Positions 44,102 through 52,285 of a stretch of DNA of 64,000 nucleotides are shown one piece after another (the stretch's first letter is position 1; the number at the start of each line of letters is the position of its first letter). A model generated the notes under the pieces. It saw only the letters and a list, made by a program, of their open reading frames with translations. It ran no database searches and was not told where the DNA came from. Source of the stretch: Anaerohalosphaeraceae bacterium (GTDB taxonomy: Bacteria > Planctomycetota > Phycisphaerae > Sedimentisphaerales > Anaerohalosphaeraceae); NCBI GenBank assembly GCA_037479115.1, contig JBBFLK010000002.1, positions 62,001-126,000 of the forward strand. Reading direction: 5' to 3'. A program made the position numbers and the translations under genes.

Positions 44102-45895
44102 TCACACTTTCGCAATCGCATTAAACTTGCAGGCATCATAGCATTGTCCGCATTTGATGCACAGTTTCGGATCAATTGTATGTTTTTCTTTTCGATTTCC
44201 GGACACCGCATTGACCGGGCAGACCCGCTTGCAGGCCCCGCAGCCCACGCAGTTGTCCTGAACCACATAAGTCAGAAGGGCCGTACACTCATGCGCCCGG
44301 CATTTCTTCTGATGAATATGCTCTTCATACTCTTCCCGGAAATTCCGAATGGTGCTCAGCACCGGGTTGGGGGCGGACTGCCCCAGTCCGCACAGCGAAG
44401 CCTTCTGAATCATTGTGCCCAGCCGCTCAAGTTTTTCGATGTCTCCGGGGCGGCCCTGACCGCGGGTAATCCGAGTCAGGATTTCGAGCATCCGTTTGGT
44501 TCCTTCCCGGCACGGTGTGCATTTGCCGCAGGACTCATCCTGGGTAAACTCGATAAAGAATCGAGCCATTCGCACCATGCACGAATCCTCGTCAATCACA
44601 ATCATCCCGCCGGAGCCCATAATCGAGCCGGCCTTGGCGAGCGATTCATAATCAATCTGGGTATCCAGATACTGTTCGGGGAGGCACCCTCCGCTGGGCC
44701 CGCCAGTCTGAACAGCTTTGAACTTCTTGCCGTTGGGGATTCCGCCGCCGATGCCGAACACGATGTCCCGCAGCGTGGTGCCCATCGGCACTTCCACCAG
44801 ACCGGTATTGCGTACCTTGCCGGCCAGCGCAAAGACCTTGGTTCCTTTGCTGGTCGCCGTGCCGATGCTGCTGAACCAGTCAGCTCCGTCAATAATAATC
44901 ACCGGAATATTGGCCCACGTCTCAACGTTGTTAATCAGCGTCGGCTTGCCGAACAGACCGCTGACGGACGGATACGGGGGACGCGGACGGGGCATCCCGC
45001 GCGAGCCCTCTATGGAGTGAATCAATGCTGTCTCCTCTCCGCAGACAAAAGCCCCGGCTCCCAGGCAAATCCGAATGTCGAAGGAAAAATCCGTCCCGAG
45101 GATTCGCTCGCCGAGAAATCCCTCTCGCCGGGCGTCTTCAATCGCCTTTTTCAGCCGCTGGACCGCCAGCGGATACTCCGCTCGGATATAAATGATGCCC
45201 TGACGGGACCCGATGGCATACCCGCCGATAATCATTCCTTCCAGAACGGTATGCGGGTCCCCTTCAATCGCACTGCGGTCCATAAACGCCCCGGGGTCTC
45301 CTTCGTCGGCGTTGCAGATAACATATTTCTCCGGGTCGGTCTGTTTGGCGGTGTATTCCCACTTTAATCCGGTGGGAAACCCTGCACCGCCGCGGCCGCG
45401 CAGACCGCTTTTCTTGACCTCTTCAATCACCTGCTGCGGCGTCATCTCCGTAAGCACTTTGGCCAGGGCCTCGTATCCCCGCATCGCCAGATAATCATCA
45501 ATCTTTTCCGGGTCAATCACACCGCAGTTGCGAAGAGCAATCCGCATCTGCCGGCCGAAAAACTCCGAATCCCCGAAGATCCGGAAAAACCGGTTATACA
45601 AATGGTCCTCCTGAATTATCAGACGGGAAACCGGCCGTCCGTTTATCAGATGCTCCTGAACGATTTCTGACGCATCCTCCGTGCGGAGGTGACCGTACAT
45701 AATATAGCCCGGGTTGACAATCAGAATCGGGCCTTTGCCGCACATGCCCAGACAGCCGCTCAGATGAATCTGAACATTCTGCTGGAGCTGCTGCCGCTGG
45801 AGTTCTTCTTCAAAAACTTGACGAAACTCCCTCGCCTGATTCTTCAGGCATCCGGAGCCGTCGCAAAACGTCAATTTATACTGCTTGTCCGACAC
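44102..45895 (-). CDS. hndC: NADH-binding subunit of the electron-bifurcating hydrogenase (HndC/HydB/NuoF-like)
   Basis: 597 residues. The N-terminal thioredoxin-like [2Fe-2S] domain has C-x4-C (CDGSGC) and CLGMC. The NuoF core carries FMN/NADH signatures (GRGGAGFPTGLKW, NADEGDPGAFMDR), then an SLBB domain, the NuoF [4Fe-4S] motif SCGKCTPCREG and CGLG. A C-terminal two-cluster ferredoxin (CVGCGACKRVCP, CIKCGQCYDAC) is typical of HydB/HndC. It oxidises NADH or reduces NAD. It lies between hndB (15 bases upstream) and hndD (8 bases downstream). Confidence 0.95.
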   Translation of the reverse strand: MSDKQYKLTFCDGSGCLKNQAREFRQVFEEELQRQQLQQNVQIHLSGCLGMCGKGPILIVNPGYIMYGHLRTEDASEIVQEHLINGRPVSRLIIQEDHLYNRFFRIFGDSEFFGRQMRIALRNCGVIDPEKIDDYLAMRGYEALAKVLTEMTPQQVIEEVKKSGLRGRGGAGFPTGLKWEYTAKQTDPEKYVICNADEGDPGAFMDRSAIEGDPHTVLEGMIIGGYAIGSRQGIIYIRAEYPLAVQRLKKAIEDARREGFLGERILGTDFSFDIRICLGAGAFVCGEETALIHSIEGSRGMPRPRPPYPSVSGLFGKPTLINNVETWANIPVIIIDGADWFSSIGTATSKGTKVFALAGKVRNTGLVEVPMGTTLRDIVFGIGGGIPNGKKFKAVQTGGPSGGCLPEQYLDTQIDYESLAKAGSIMGSGGMIVIDEDSCMVRMARFFIEFTQDESCGKCTPCREGTKRMLEILTRITRGQGRPGDIEKLERLGTMIQKASLCGLGQSAPNPVLSTIRNFREEYEEHIHQKKCRAHECTALLTYVVQDNCVGCGACKRVCPVNAVSGNRKEKHTIDPKLCIKCGQCYDACKFNAIAKV

Positions 45896-45910
45896 AACAG
45901 GTCCCTTTCC

Positions 45911-46264
45911 CTAAATCACCCATTCCTGGATTACTTCACCTTTTTTCAGATGCCGTTCAATGATTTCACGGGCTCGCTCGGGCGTCACCAGACCGTATTT
46001 GACGGGGACTTTGCCTTCTTCGACCACCTCCACCGTCGGCTCCAGATTGCAGCGGCCGGCACAGCCCTTCTGGCTCAGATACACATCGGTCAATCCTTTT
46101 GCAATGGCATCCTGAAAAACCGCCATTACGTCCTTGGAGCCGGCGGCGATTTCACAGGTCGCCATCCCCACATAAACACGTTTGGTAGACAGATACCCTT
46201 TGCTGATAATGCGGTTCACCGCTTCCGCACGCTTTTTTCGGATTAAATCCATCGGCGTAACCAC
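45911..46264 (-). CDS. hndB: Thioredoxin-like [2Fe-2S] ferredoxin subunit (HndB-like)
   Basis: 117 residues. The [2Fe-2S] thioredoxin-like fold has Cys in MATCEIAAGS near residue 36 and in KGCAGRCNLEP near residues 68-72. It resembles HndB of NADP-reducing hydrogenases and HydC-type subunits. The predicted start is GTG 46264, two bases after the kinase stop codon, and an internal ATG at 46252 is also possible. It is the first structural gene of the hydrogenase set. Confidence 0.9.
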   Translation of the reverse strand: MVTPMDLIRKKRAEAVNRIISKGYLSTKRVYVGMATCEIAAGSKDVMAVFQDAIAKGLTDVYLSQKGCAGRCNLEPTVEVVEEGKVPVKYGLVTPERAREIIERHLKKGEVIQEWVI

Positions 46265-46266
46265 GT

Positions 46267-48096
46267 TTAAGCCCTTTCAATATCAAAAATGAATGCGTTT
46301 CCTCCGGCCCTCGGCTCCACTCGAATCTGTCCGCCGTGGGCCTCTATGATCTGTTTGGTGATATACAGTCCCAGACCGGTTCCCTTGACCTTTTTCTTGT
46401 CCGGATTGTCCAGCCGGGAGAATTTCCTGAACAGCATCGGCAATTCGTGCGGTTCAATCGGACGCCCGTCATTATAGACTTCTATCTCCACCCGCCCGTC
46501 CAGCACCCGGGCCGACAATTCAACGCGCCCCCCTTCGGCGCCGTATTTGGCGGCATTGTTAATCAGATTATTGGCCACAATCTGGAGCAGGTCCGGATCG
46601 GCATTGACCCGCAGAGCCGGATCAATCCGATTGACGATGGACATCTGCTTGTCTTCGAACATTTTGGAAAACGTCTGCACGGAAACATCCACAATATCCT
46701 TCCGCAGACAAACCGGCTGCTTGTTGATTTCAAGCTTTTCCCGTTCAATCCGGCTTAAGTTCAGAAACTTCTTGACCGTGGCATCCAAATAATCCAGATT
46801 TCGGCAAATCGAATCAATCGCCCGCTTCTGTTTGAAATTCAGCATTCCCAGCAGACCGTCCCGCAGCGAATACGCATTGATGACGGCAGAGGCCAGCATC
46901 CCTTTTAATTCATGAGCCACAAAACCGATCAAATCCAGATAACTTTTATTCAGTTCGGCCAGCTTCTCGTTGCTGATTTTCAAAGACAGTTCCCGCTGAC
47001 GCAGCTGCACACTCATCTCATTGAACGACTTGGCCAGCTGGTCCAGCTCCTCGACAGAGGTCTCTGCGGGGACTTCGTGCCCCCATTCCCCCTTGGCGAG
47101 TTTTCGCGTCGCCTCCAGCAGCAGCGTAATCGGGCGGAGAATGGACCCCGTCAGGACAAATGCCACAATGCCCGCCAGCAGCAAGGCGGCCGAAACCGCC
47201 AGCAAAAACAGCAGCAGAATCCTGGCAACAATATCGGTCAGCTGCTCCTCCAGAATCCCGACATACAAAATTCCAATGATGTTTCCATCCAGGTCGCGAA
47301 TCGGTTCATAAGCGGAACGGTACCAGTTGCCCACGACCTCCGCCCGGTCATGCCAGCGTTTTCCCTGCCGAATCACACTGTCATAAACAGCTTGGGAAAC
47401 ATAAGTCCCCACAGCCCGCCGGCCCTTTTTGTCCAGAACATTCGTGGCAATCCGAATGCCGTCCTGAAAAATGGTTACCGTCCCGACTGGTTTGCCGTGA
47501 TACTGCTCATCCCCGAAAACAAGAAGCCGAAGTTTATCCACAAACGTATAATCCTGATTCACCAGCCGTCCGCCGTAAATCACAAACGCGATTTGTCCAT
47601 CCGGCCCACAAAGGGGCAGGGCGTATTCCTTGACAATTCCGCCTTCTGTAAAAAGAGCTCCCTGAGAAGGATTTTTAATCGGAATCCGAGCCCTTTCCTG
47701 AACCTCCTGAGGCATTCGCGCCATTTCTCCCGGGCTGACCAGACGGGTTCCCCCCACTGGGAAACCACTTTCAAGGACTTTCTGAACAATACGGCTCTCG
47801 GACTTCTTTGCTTCCTCCGTCGGCAGCCGGAACAGATAATCAATATCGAGTCTCTTTCGCAGAGAGTCCAGGTCCTGTTCATAGGAAACCAATTTCATCC
47901 GGATGCCGATGTTTTCTATTTCGCTGTTATAAAACAGCCGTGCACTGTCCAAATAGCGGTTCACCTGTTTTTGGGTCCGCTCAAAAAGCTGCTGCTGGAT
48001 CACCCAATACCCCAGACAGAAGACACTGACTGCCAGGGTGATGTTCACCGTCAGGAACGAAAACAGCAGACGAGTTTTGAGCGTTTTAATTTTCAT
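46267..48096 (-). CDS. Membrane histidine kinase with sCache-like sensor, HAMP, HisKA and HATPase
   Basis: 609 residues. TM1 lies near residues 10-30. A periplasmic sensor of about 260 residues follows, with sCache-type features (KPVGTVTIFQDGIRIATNVL, GTYVSQAVYDSV, GNWYRSAYEPI). TM2 is near 293-315, then HAMP. The H-box FVAHELKGM puts the phospho-His near residue 393. The ATPase N, G1 and G2 boxes (NNLINNAAKYG, KGTGLGLYI) follow. Its ATG overlaps the rex stop by four bases, so the two are translationally coupled, and hydrogenase genes follow at once. I infer that it senses an extracytoplasmic small molecule related to hydrogen or redox metabolism. Confidence 0.93.
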   Translation of the reverse strand: MKIKTLKTRLLFSFLTVNITLAVSVFCLGYWVIQQQLFERTQKQVNRYLDSARLFYNSEIENIGIRMKLVSYEQDLDSLRKRLDIDYLFRLPTEEAKKSESRIVQKVLESGFPVGGTRLVSPGEMARMPQEVQERARIPIKNPSQGALFTEGGIVKEYALPLCGPDGQIAFVIYGGRLVNQDYTFVDKLRLLVFGDEQYHGKPVGTVTIFQDGIRIATNVLDKKGRRAVGTYVSQAVYDSVIRQGKRWHDRAEVVGNWYRSAYEPIRDLDGNIIGILYVGILEEQLTDIVARILLLFLLAVSAALLLAGIVAFVLTGSILRPITLLLEATRKLAKGEWGHEVPAETSVEELDQLAKSFNEMSVQLRQRELSLKISNEKLAELNKSYLDLIGFVAHELKGMLASAVINAYSLRDGLLGMLNFKQKRAIDSICRNLDYLDATVKKFLNLSRIEREKLEINKQPVCLRKDIVDVSVQTFSKMFEDKQMSIVNRIDPALRVNADPDLLQIVANNLINNAAKYGAEGGRVELSARVLDGRVEIEVYNDGRPIEPHELPMLFRKFSRLDNPDKKKVKGTGLGLYITKQIIEAHGGQIRVEPRAGGNAFIFDIERA

Positions 48097-48725
48097 TCAA
48101 TTTGTCCGGTTTTCTGCATCGCATTGACAAAATAAATCAGATTTTCCAGTTCCACCTCAAGATTAATGTTATTGATGATGACCCGTTCGGCCCCTCGCAG
48201 CTGAATCGGGGCAAAGTTGAGAATCCCCATGATTCCCGAGCGAATCATCAATTCGGAGACATGATGAGCAGCAACATCCGGTACAGACAGAATTCCGACC
48301 CGAATGGAGTTTTGCTTGACAAAATCGGCAAACTCCTCCAGCGGAAGAACCGGCGGGTCCGACTGCCGATGGATTTTTTCCGGGTCGATGTCAAAGGCCG
48401 CGACGATTTTAATTCCGCCCGATTCAAAGCCTTTGTACCGCATCAGGGCGGTTCCAATATTGCCGGCCCCCACTAAAACCACCCGCTGGAGCTCATTTTT
48501 TCCGAGGATTTCGAGGATTTTGGCAATCAGTTCATCGACACTGTAGCCCCCTCTTCGATTGCCCGTAATTCCAAAGAGGGAAAAGTCCTTGCGAACCTGA
48601 GAGGAAGTCACGCCAGCCGCATCAGCCAGATTGCCCGAAAAAACCTTCACGAAACCGAGGGCTTTCAGACGCTGAAGAGCGCTTTTATAACGCGACAATC
48701 GAATTATGCATTTCCTGTTCACCAT
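48093..48725 (-). CDS. rex: Redox-sensing transcriptional repressor Rex
   Basis: 210 residues, normal length. The N-terminal winged helix has RLSRYKSALQRL and VTSSQVRKDFSLFG, the Rossmann NAD(H) site is VGAGNIGTALMRY near residue 90, and the C-terminal domain-swapped helix is VELENLIYFVNAM. It senses the NADH/NAD+ ratio. It starts the operon that encodes the kinase and the NADH-linked hydrogenase, which fits control of H2 formation by NADH. AAGGGGA precedes the ATG. Confidence 0.96.
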   Translation of the reverse strand: MVNRKCIIRLSRYKSALQRLKALGFVKVFSGNLADAAGVTSSQVRKDFSLFGITGNRRGGYSVDELIAKILEILGKNELQRVVLVGAGNIGTALMRYKGFESGGIKIVAAFDIDPEKIHRQSDPPVLPLEEFADFVKQNSIRVGILSVPDVAAHHVSELMIRSGIMGILNFAPIQLRGAERVIINNINLEVELENLIYFVNAMQKTGQIE

Positions 48726-48798
48726 GAACTTCCCCTTCTTTTCGTTTAGTTCTCCAAAAATAACATTTATGTTTCCGTACTTCTCATTACTTTATATA

Positions 48799-48826
48799 AA
48801 TATAAAATGATTAAAAAAGAAGTCAA
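48799..48826 (-). promoter_or_regulatory. Sigma70-type promoter of the rex-hydrogenase operon
   Basis: On the minus strand TTGACT (48826-48821) and TATATT (48804-48799) are 16 bases apart. The leader to rex is about 70 nt. This is the only good promoter in the spacer between zwf and rex. Confidence 0.65.
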
Positions 48827-48843
48827 GAATATTTGATATTTTT

Positions 48844-48871
48844 TTCACAATAAATTTTGACCTTTTCACAA
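48844..48871 (-). promoter_or_regulatory. Tandem TTGTGAA half-sites upstream of the rex promoter, possible Rex operator
   Basis: On the minus strand TTGTGAA occurs at 48871-48865 and 48850-48844, 21 bases apart, which is two helical turns. TTGTGAA is one arm of the Rex consensus TTGTGAANNNNTTCACAA. The matching second arm is degenerate at both sites. They lie upstream of the -35. Confidence 0.5.
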
Positions 48872-48895
48872 ATAAAAGATAATCGTATCTTTTAT
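48872..48895 (-). terminator. AT-rich hairpin downstream of zwf, weak terminator
   Basis: ATAAAAGATA (48872-48881) and TATCTTTTAT (48886-48895) form a 10-bp perfect stem. On the minus strand it is followed by TTTGTG, so only a short T-run is present. It separates zwf from the rex control region. Confidence 0.45.
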
Positions 48896-48908
48896 AAGGA
48901 CTTATCAG

Positions 48909-50450
48909 TTATAAATGATTCCAGGAGTGCCCTGTTTTTTGAATGAGCTGTTCGGCAGGCAAGATTGTGGATGTTCCGGATTTGTAAACAAATATATCTT
49001 CTTTTTGTGACTCCCAGCTCTTTAAAACAGGTTCAAGAAGCTGCCATGCCAAAAAAATACTGTCTTGACGTGTAAAAAGCGTTTGGTCGCCAACCAAACA
49101 ATCCAGAAGCAAGTGCTGATAGGCCTCCGGCATTTGAAACCCAAAGATTCCTTGGTAATCAACCGCCATTTCAAGCATCGCAAGGTCCAGTTTTGAACCC
49201 GGTCTTTTGGCCTGAAACTGCAGAAAGATACCTTCCTGCGGCTGAATCTGAAATCTGAGTATATTCGAGGGGTTGGTTGTCGAACCCGCTTGCCGAAAGA
49301 GAAGGTGAGGAACAGGCCGGAAATAAACGACAATCTCGGTCAGCTTTCGCGGAAGACGTTTGCCCGTTCGCAAATAAAAGGGGACTCCGTTCCAACGCCA
49401 ATTCTCAATCAGGATTCGAGCCGCCACAAACGTCTCCGTCATGGAGTCCGGCCGGATGCCTTTCTCCTCCCTGTACCCGCAAACAGCTTTGCCGTTAATC
49501 TCTCCGGGACCGTATTGTGCACGGACCACAGAAGGATTCAGAGGTTCCGCAGACAAAGGAGCAATCGACCGCAGCACTTTGGCCTTTTCATCCCGAACGG
49601 CCTCAGCACTCAGCGAACTGGGGGGCTCCATAGCAACCAGAGACAAAATCTGGAGCATGTGGTTTTGGAACATATCCCGCAGCGCCCCCGTCTGGTCATA
49701 ATAGCCCCCTCGATGCTCAACGCCGATAGACTCAGCGATGGTAATCTGGACATGGTCGATATAATTGCGGTTCCAGATGGGCTCAAACAGACTGTTGGCA
49801 AACCGAAAAACCAGTATGTTCTGAACCGTATCTTTACCGAGATAATGATCCAGCCGATAGATTTGCGATTCATGAAAACAGCGATGCAGAACCCGCTCCA
49901 GCTCTGCTGCAGAGGCCATATCTGTTCCGAACGGCTTCTCCAGAACCAGCCGTACCTGCTGAAACCGTCCTGAGGAGGCCGGACAAGCCAGTTTGGTTTC
50001 CGCCAGCCGTTCAACGATTGGTTTGACCACATTCGGCGGCACAGCCAGATAAAACAAACGCACCCCCTCGATATTGAAGCGGCTGTCCAGGTCTGTCATA
50101 CGTCGGTGAAGTGCCTCATAAAGGTCTTTGGACTGATAATCCCCCGCCGCATAAAAACACCGCTGCAGAAAAGCGGTCTTAGAAGAAACCTTGCCGGCCG
50201 TTTCCACTGGGAGATTTTTCTCAATGCCCGCCCGAAAGGACTCATCGGACATCGGGGTCCGTCCGCAGCCGAGCAGATAAAAGGACTGACTCATCAGGCC
50301 GGAGGAAAAAAGGGCGTACAGACTCGGATACAGTTTCCGATGGGCCAGGTCTCCGGAGGCCCCAAAGACAACAATGGAAGAAGGACCGGCGGCGGTTTCT
50401 ACGCAGAAAACAGGGCCGCTTTCCTGAAGTTTGGGAACAATTTTTTTCAT
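48909..50450 (-). CDS. zwf: Glucose-6-phosphate 1-dehydrogenase
   Basis: 513 residues from ATG 50450. NADP-binding GASGDLAHRKLYPSLY lies near residue 28, and the active-site signature RLDHYLGKD (catalytic His nearby) near 205. It oxidises glucose-6-phosphate and makes NADPH in the cytoplasm. The start follows the rubredoxin terminator by only about 25 bases, and no separate promoter is evident in that gap. A frame extension to 50495 exists but has no family support. It may share transcription with the redox genes upstream. Confidence 0.95.
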   Translation of the reverse strand: MKKIVPKLQESGPVFCVETAAGPSSIVVFGASGDLAHRKLYPSLYALFSSGLMSQSFYLLGCGRTPMSDESFRAGIEKNLPVETAGKVSSKTAFLQRCFYAAGDYQSKDLYEALHRRMTDLDSRFNIEGVRLFYLAVPPNVVKPIVERLAETKLACPASSGRFQQVRLVLEKPFGTDMASAAELERVLHRCFHESQIYRLDHYLGKDTVQNILVFRFANSLFEPIWNRNYIDHVQITIAESIGVEHRGGYYDQTGALRDMFQNHMLQILSLVAMEPPSSLSAEAVRDEKAKVLRSIAPLSAEPLNPSVVRAQYGPGEINGKAVCGYREEKGIRPDSMTETFVAARILIENWRWNGVPFYLRTGKRLPRKLTEIVVYFRPVPHLLFRQAGSTTNPSNILRFQIQPQEGIFLQFQAKRPGSKLDLAMLEMAVDYQGIFGFQMPEAYQHLLLDCLVGDQTLFTRQDSIFLAWQLLEPVLKSWESQKEDIFVYKSGTSTILPAEQLIQKTGHSWNHL

Positions 50451-50475
50451 TCGCCGCTTCCCCCGGCCGTTCCAA

Positions 50476-50509
50476 AGAAAAAGCCCCAAGAACACTTCTT
50501 AGGGCTTTT
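50476..50509 (-). terminator. Intrinsic terminator between rubredoxin and zwf
   Basis: AAAAGCCC-C-AAGAA (50479-50492) and TTCTT-A-GGGCTTTT (50496-50509) form a long stem with one mismatch and a CAC loop. On the minus strand TTTTTC follows. It ends the oxygen-defence/Nqr run, yet zwf starts 26 bases downstream. Confidence 0.8.
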
Positions 50510-50524
50510 CTCGACACCCCGTCA

Positions 50525-50686
50525 TCAGCGAACTTCTTCAAATTCCTCTTTGCCGGCGCCGCATTCCGGGCAGACCCAGTCCTCCGGCAGGTCTTCAAAA
50601 GCCGTACCGGGCTGGACACCGTTCTCCGGGTCTCCCTTTTTCGGGTCATAAATATACCCGCACATCAGACAGCGATACTTTTTCAT
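50525..50686 (-). CDS. Rubredoxin
   Basis: 53 residues. The two CxxCG iron-binding motifs CLMCGYIYD and [11 protein letters not shown] are at standard positions, with [15 protein letters not shown] between. It carries single electrons in the cytoplasm, here most likely to the flavodiiron protein and rubrerythrin encoded upstream on the same strand. AAAGGG precedes the ATG. Confidence 0.97.
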   Translation of the reverse strand: MKKYRCLMCGYIYDPKKGDPENGVQPGTAFEDLPEDWVCPECGAGKEEFEEVR

Positions 50687-50716
50687 CGTAAACACCCTTT
50701 CGTATCAAAAACCCTA

Positions 50717-51172
50717 TTACTCAAAGAGAACCCGTACCAGGTCCTCCGGTTCCAAACGATAGGAAGCCCCCTTCCCTTCAAAAAACCCATGGGCCTCAAT
50801 CAGGTGGATATTCAAATCCGACCAGACAATCTGGCGTCCCGTATCGAGGCGGCGGCAGACAGTCAGCCGCTTGGGAAAACGGCCCGGATGCGGCCACGGG
50901 CAAATCAGCCCCCCCTTCCATTCTTCACAGCGGACTTCAAATTTATCCTCTAATTGAACGGGATTGCCCAACGCAGCAGACGCTTTTTCCGTCAGCATCC
51001 GCATCCGCTCGGCAATCTGAGCCGCTGTTTTGCCCAGCCGTTCCAGACAGGCGGCATCCTCCCGAATCACTTCCTCCGGCGTGCGAGGGTCATCCCCCAT
51101 AAACCCGCCGGCAGCGAGTTTGGAGCTTCGGAGCAGTTTCTCCAATTGAATGTCCGAAGGCGAACGTTTCAT
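50717..51172 (-). CDS. Conserved protein of unknown function in the nqr run
   Basis: 151 residues, not recognised. It is soluble, with an N-terminal basic/helical segment, FMGDDPRTPEEVIREDAACLERLG around residues 24-47, a helical centre, and a C-terminal domain with CEEWKGGLICPWPHPGRFPK and SDLNIHLIEAHGFFEGKG. Cys, Trp and His residues are frequent but do not form a clear metal motif. It starts nine bases after nqrF and 30 bases before rubredoxin, so it is probably co-expressed with Nqr. No function is inferred. Confidence 0.75.
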   Translation of the reverse strand: MKRSPSDIQLEKLLRSSKLAAGGFMGDDPRTPEEVIREDAACLERLGKTAAQIAERMRMLTEKASAALGNPVQLEDKFEVRCEEWKGGLICPWPHPGRFPKRLTVCRRLDTGRQIVWSDLNIHLIEAHGFFEGKGASYRLEPEDLVRVLFE

Positions 51173-51181
51173 ATCGTTTCT

Positions 51182-52285
51182 CTATGCGAATTTATCGTAA
51201 TAAATCTTTTCGTCGGGTATCCCCATCTGCCGAAGAACCCGAATCGCCGCCTCAATCATTCCAGGGCCGCCGCACAGATACCCCTCCCAGCCGTCCAGCC
51301 GTTCAAAACTGCGCTGCACCGCTTCGGTCACCAGCCCGGTCTGACCGGACCAGCGGCTTTCGGGAGCCGGCCTGGCCACGACCGGCACAAAACGAAAGTT
51401 CGGCAGGGCCTGCTCAAACGCCTTCATTTCATCCAGCAGACACAAATCCTCTGTGCGGTTTGCTCCGAAAAAGAAAACCGTCTGACGGCCGTCATCGGCA
51501 TGTTTCATCTGCCAGAGGATGGAAACAAACGGCGCAATGCCGCTGCCGCCGGCGATAAACAGTTTCGGCGTCTGCGTATCCCGAAGATAAAAATCGCCGA
51601 ACGGTCCGGTGAACGAAACAGGGTCTCCCTCGCGAAGATATTCAAAGCACCAGGTGGTGCAGATGCCTTTCGGAACGCGGCGGATAATCAAATCAATCCG
51701 TCGATTCTCGAGCGGATCGGAGGCGATGGAATACGCCCGCATCACTTCTTCCCGGCTGCCTTTATAAGGCGGACAGCGAAGCTGAACATACTGGCCGGCC
51801 GTAAATGGAATCGTATCCGGCTCTGTCAGTTCAAAGGTAAACCGCTTCATATCATAGGTCAGGTCTTCGATACGGCTGCATCGGGCCTGATACTGGCGCA
51901 CCCGAAAGAGCTCCTCCGGAATCTCAATCGCCAGCGGCCCGCGCACTTTGACCTGGCAAGACAGCCGGACGCCGGCCTGCTGCTCCTGTTTGGTTAAAAG
52001 AGGCGTTTCCGTAGGCAGGAGCGGCCCCCCTCCTTCGAGGACCTTCACTTTGCACACGCCGCAAGTGCCCCGGCCGCCGCAGGCGCTGGGAATAAAAATC
52101 TTCTTTTCCTGCAGCGACGATAAAAGCGATTTTCCGCCTTGAACCGTCTCTTTGCGGGAACCGTTAATCATCACTTCACAGGAACCGTAGTTTAAAATCA
52201 GCCCCTCACAAACAACCAGAATCAGCGTCAAGAATGCTGCCGTTGAGCTGACCGCCAGAACATCCCGGATAATCTCAAGCACCAT
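51182..52285 (-). CDS. nqrF: Na+-translocating NADH:quinone reductase subunit F
   Basis: 367 residues, about 40 shorter than typical NqrF. One N-terminal membrane helix (TAAFLTLILVVCEGLIL) is followed by a [2Fe-2S] domain with CGGRGTCGVC and LSCQV, and an FNR-like module with RAYSIAS for FAD and GGSGIAPFVSI for NADH. It is the NADH-oxidising entry subunit. It overlaps the nqrE stop by one base. No RnfB or RnfC features are present, so the complex is Nqr, not Rnf. Confidence 0.94.
   Translation of the reverse strand: MVLEIIRDVLAVSSTAAFLTLILVVCEGLILNYGSCEVMINGSRKETVQGGKSLLSSLQEKKIFIPSACGGRGTCGVCKVKVLEGGGPLLPTETPLLTKQEQQAGVRLSCQVKVRGPLAIEIPEELFRVRQYQARCSRIEDLTYDMKRFTFELTEPDTIPFTAGQYVQLRCPPYKGSREEVMRAYSIASDPLENRRIDLIIRRVPKGICTTWCFEYLREGDPVSFTGPFGDFYLRDTQTPKLFIAGGSGIAPFVSILWQMKHADDGRQTVFFFGANRTEDLCLLDEMKAFEQALPNFRFVPVVARPAPESRWSGQTGLVTEAVQRSFERLDGWEGYLCGGPGMIEAAIRVLRQMGIPDEKIYYDKFA

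Noticed and set aside
42372-45367. Long plus-strand frames opposite the hydrogenase genes
   Set aside because: Antisense shadows of hndD and hndC, whose Fe-S motifs establish the real strand.
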